Shown: positions 62,564-64,000 of the stretch, piece by piece
How the letters are laid out: each line of letters starts with the position of its first letter
How positions within the stretch are numbered: position 1 is the first letter of the stretch
Assembly: GCA_004431415.1 (NCBI GenBank)
Contig: QPMI01000113.1
Location: forward strand, 62,001 to 126,000
Length of the DNA stretch: 64,000 nucleotides
Reading direction: 5' to 3'
Source: Cyanophora paradoxa
Taxonomy: Eukaryota > Glaucocystophyceae > Cyanophorales > Cyanophoraceae
Notes under the pieces: model-generated
Database searches by the model: none
Seen by the model: only the letters and a program-made list of their open reading frames with translations
What the model was told of the DNA's origin: nothing
Position numbers and translations under genes: made by a program

Positions 62564-63058
62564 TTAATGGTATTGTTGCAAACTCTCAATACGACAAACT
62601 GGACAGGAAAAACGTTGTTTATAAGTCATTTCGGATATGCAAGATTCACACACAGAACTATTACACTGCGCACAAGCTAAATCTTCCGTTTTTATAACCT
62701 CTAAACAAATCACACACTTAACTTCCCCATCTTGTTTTTTAGAAAAGCCCGATATAACATTTTGTATTACCTCAATGCATTTCTCTTTCGTAATGTCAAG
62801 TGGTATTAACATTTTATATCCTTTGTAAACCAATGCGCATATGTGCTGCCTACGAGGATGGTAAAACTGGGAAGCCATATTAAGATGTAAAAACATGTTC
62901 TGATGTTTACGCGTTTGTGATATAACAAAGATTACCTTCTTACGGGCATTCTTCTTTTCCCATTTGAGATAGTTCTTGTCTGTGCATTCTTTTGTTGCTT
63001 CTGTTACGGGAATATTTGTAAGTGTCTTACAATATTCTATTATCTCTTGGGTATTCAT
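62564..63058 (-). CDS. RING-finger protein (putative viral E3 ubiquitin ligase)
   Basis: The 164-residue product opens MNTQEIIEYCKTLTNIPVTE. A middle region (YHPRRQHICALVYKGYKMLI) may form a small substrate-binding domain. The C-terminal RING runs CVICLEVIKTEDLACAQCNS, then SVCESCISEMTYKQRFSCPV and CRIESLQQYH. The pattern C-x2-C...C-x2-C-x4-C-x2-C...C-x2-C has Cys where a classic C3HC4 RING has His, so it may be a variant RING. It is transcribed against its neighbours. Viral RING proteins often redirect host ubiquitination. Confidence 0.75.
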   Translation of the reverse strand: MNTQEIIEYCKTLTNIPVTEATKECTDKNYLKWEKKNARKKVIFVISQTRKHQNMFLHLNMASQFYHPRRQHICALVYKGYKMLIPLDITKEKCIEVIQNVISGFSKKQDGEVKCVICLEVIKTEDLACAQCNSSVCESCISEMTYKQRFSCPVCRIESLQQYH

Positions 63059-63188
63059 TGTGTTTCTCTATATCTGATACACATAAAATGTTTTCCTCCG
63101 TGTCATTTTTTGAGATGTCCTTAAATATGTTTCCACATTTTTTGAACGCGTCCTTTCCCGAAATTAAAATGTTCCCTTAGAGTAAAAG

Positions 63189-64000
63189 ATGCCCCGCCAA
63201 ACTAATCGCCTTATAAAAGAGAAAAAGACGAAATATTAGGCTTGTTAGGTAGTCTTTTAGTCACTGGGGAGATCACCGAAGCCGAATATGATCGTAGGGC
63301 GGCGATCTTAGATCGAAAACCCCGCTTAGCTAACCTTGCGAATATTGCCGACGAGCTTTACAATCGCCTGGAAAATGTGGAGCGCTTCTATACCGAAGGG
63401 AGGCGCTTAGCCGTCATAGAACCCGATGAGGAAGACGGTTTCGCAATGAATAAAGCGTATGCCTGGTATAGCTATAAGGCGGATGAACAGATAATCTTAG
63501 ATCCGGTGGAATTTCTCACTACCATCGCTGCAAACCTGCCTGGGCGGCTGAAAGAACGGCTGGACGAGCTTAAAGCTATTAAGGTGCGCCTTACTTTCAT
63601 CTGCCGATACGTAAAAGTGAGTGATCCTAACGTTTTTATCACTAAACACATTTATAGCGATTATTTCGTAATCACAAGGTCGCGCAATATTCTCACTGAG
63701 TTAGTGGGTGTAGCTCAGCAAATGAATGAACAGATGATACAGGTCGACAGCTACCGGCTCAGTAAATTAGATAAGCTACATGTCGTCGTTTTATCATATG
63801 CGCCGATGGGCGGTTGCTACATTGAGACCCCCGAATGGATTGGATTAAAGCGAGCCACAGTAAATATTAAGAATATCGATGGTCACGACTGCTTTAATTA
63901 CGCTATCCTCGCATGGCTGCACAGAAACGACATAAACAGACACAAACGTAATGATCCGTTCCAATATAGGCGGTGGATGACTGAACTCGACTTCTCAGGC
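63189..64000 (+). CDS. N-terminal part of a polinton/PLV-type family B DNA polymerase-like protein (partial)
   Basis: The ATG at 63189 opens MPRQTNRLIKEKK, but its frame stops at 63237-63239. The minus-one frame is open from about 63205 to the window edge and reads as protein throughout (LLGSLLVTGEITEAEYDRRA; SYAPMGGCYIETPEWIGLKR). The segment ATVNIKNIDGHDCFNYAILA followed by WLHRNDINRH is the conserved block found upstream of or within protein-primed family B polymerases of polintons, adintoviruses and related elements (often written I-N-x-x-N-x-D-x-x-C-F-x-x-A/S-x-L). The exonuclease and polymerase motifs would lie beyond the window. The frames meet at the A5 run near 63219-63223, consistent with one missing base. 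Confidence 0.55.

Overview
The window joins two very different kinds of DNA. Positions 1 to about 41.3 kb are a very GC-rich, gene-dense nuclear genome with many short introns (mostly 45-90 nt, C-rich in the transcript, usually GT-AG, at least one GC-AG). The proteins are ordinary eukaryotic ones: tubulin cofactor E, NatB subunit NAA25, TTC27, a CDC50 flippase subunit, ISN1, and a plant-type ATP phosphofructokinase. Two have plastid-transit-like N termini. Together these suggest a unicellular, probably photosynthetic protist such as a haptophyte or stramenopile alga. I cannot name the species.

Host layout, left to right: 3' end of a membrane protein gene (+); DUF1771-Smr protein (-); putative plastid membrane protein (+); ROCO-type GTPase (+); two-TM membrane protein (-); TBCE (+); PFK (+); TTC27 (-); PLAT-PhoD phosphatase (+); MYB protein (+); ISN1 (-); CDC50 (-); TIR-domain protein (-); STYX-like pseudophosphatase (+); SixA-like histidine phosphatase (-); NAA25 (+). 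Several pairs are head to head with short shared promoter regions. Intergenic DNA is unusually rich in CTAG-containing 6-bp palindromes.

From 41.4 to 44.3 kb is a transition zone with an LTR-like stretch and a Gag-like ORF carrying a perfect CCHC zinc knuckle, followed by a small AT-rich fold-back. No pol gene is seen.

From about 44.3 kb to the right edge (at least 19.7 kb, AT-richer, no obvious introns) is an integrated polinton-like virus or related small dsDNA virus. Its morphogenesis module holds a lectin-bearing fibre gene, a large membrane-anchored spike-like protein, two related minor structural proteins transcribed divergently, a double-jelly-roll major capsid protein and an FtsK/HerA packaging ATPase. 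Its replication module holds an AEP primase-SF3 helicase and, running off the window, a protein resembling the N-terminal region of polinton-type family B DNA polymerases. Small accessory genes encode a RING protein, an AT-hook-like protein and zinc-ribbon-like proteins. Repeats built on ACTACGCAA form long palindromes at the left end and recur after the helicase gene. Several viral genes share an upstream motif near TTAATTTCTYGCATTAA.

The large viral frames are intact apart from five breaks, each equivalent to the loss of one base, mostly in a short homopolymer. Sequencing or assembly error and early decay are both possible; similar frame changes in host and Gag-like genes favour error for at least some. 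No integrase or capsid protease gene was seen within the window.
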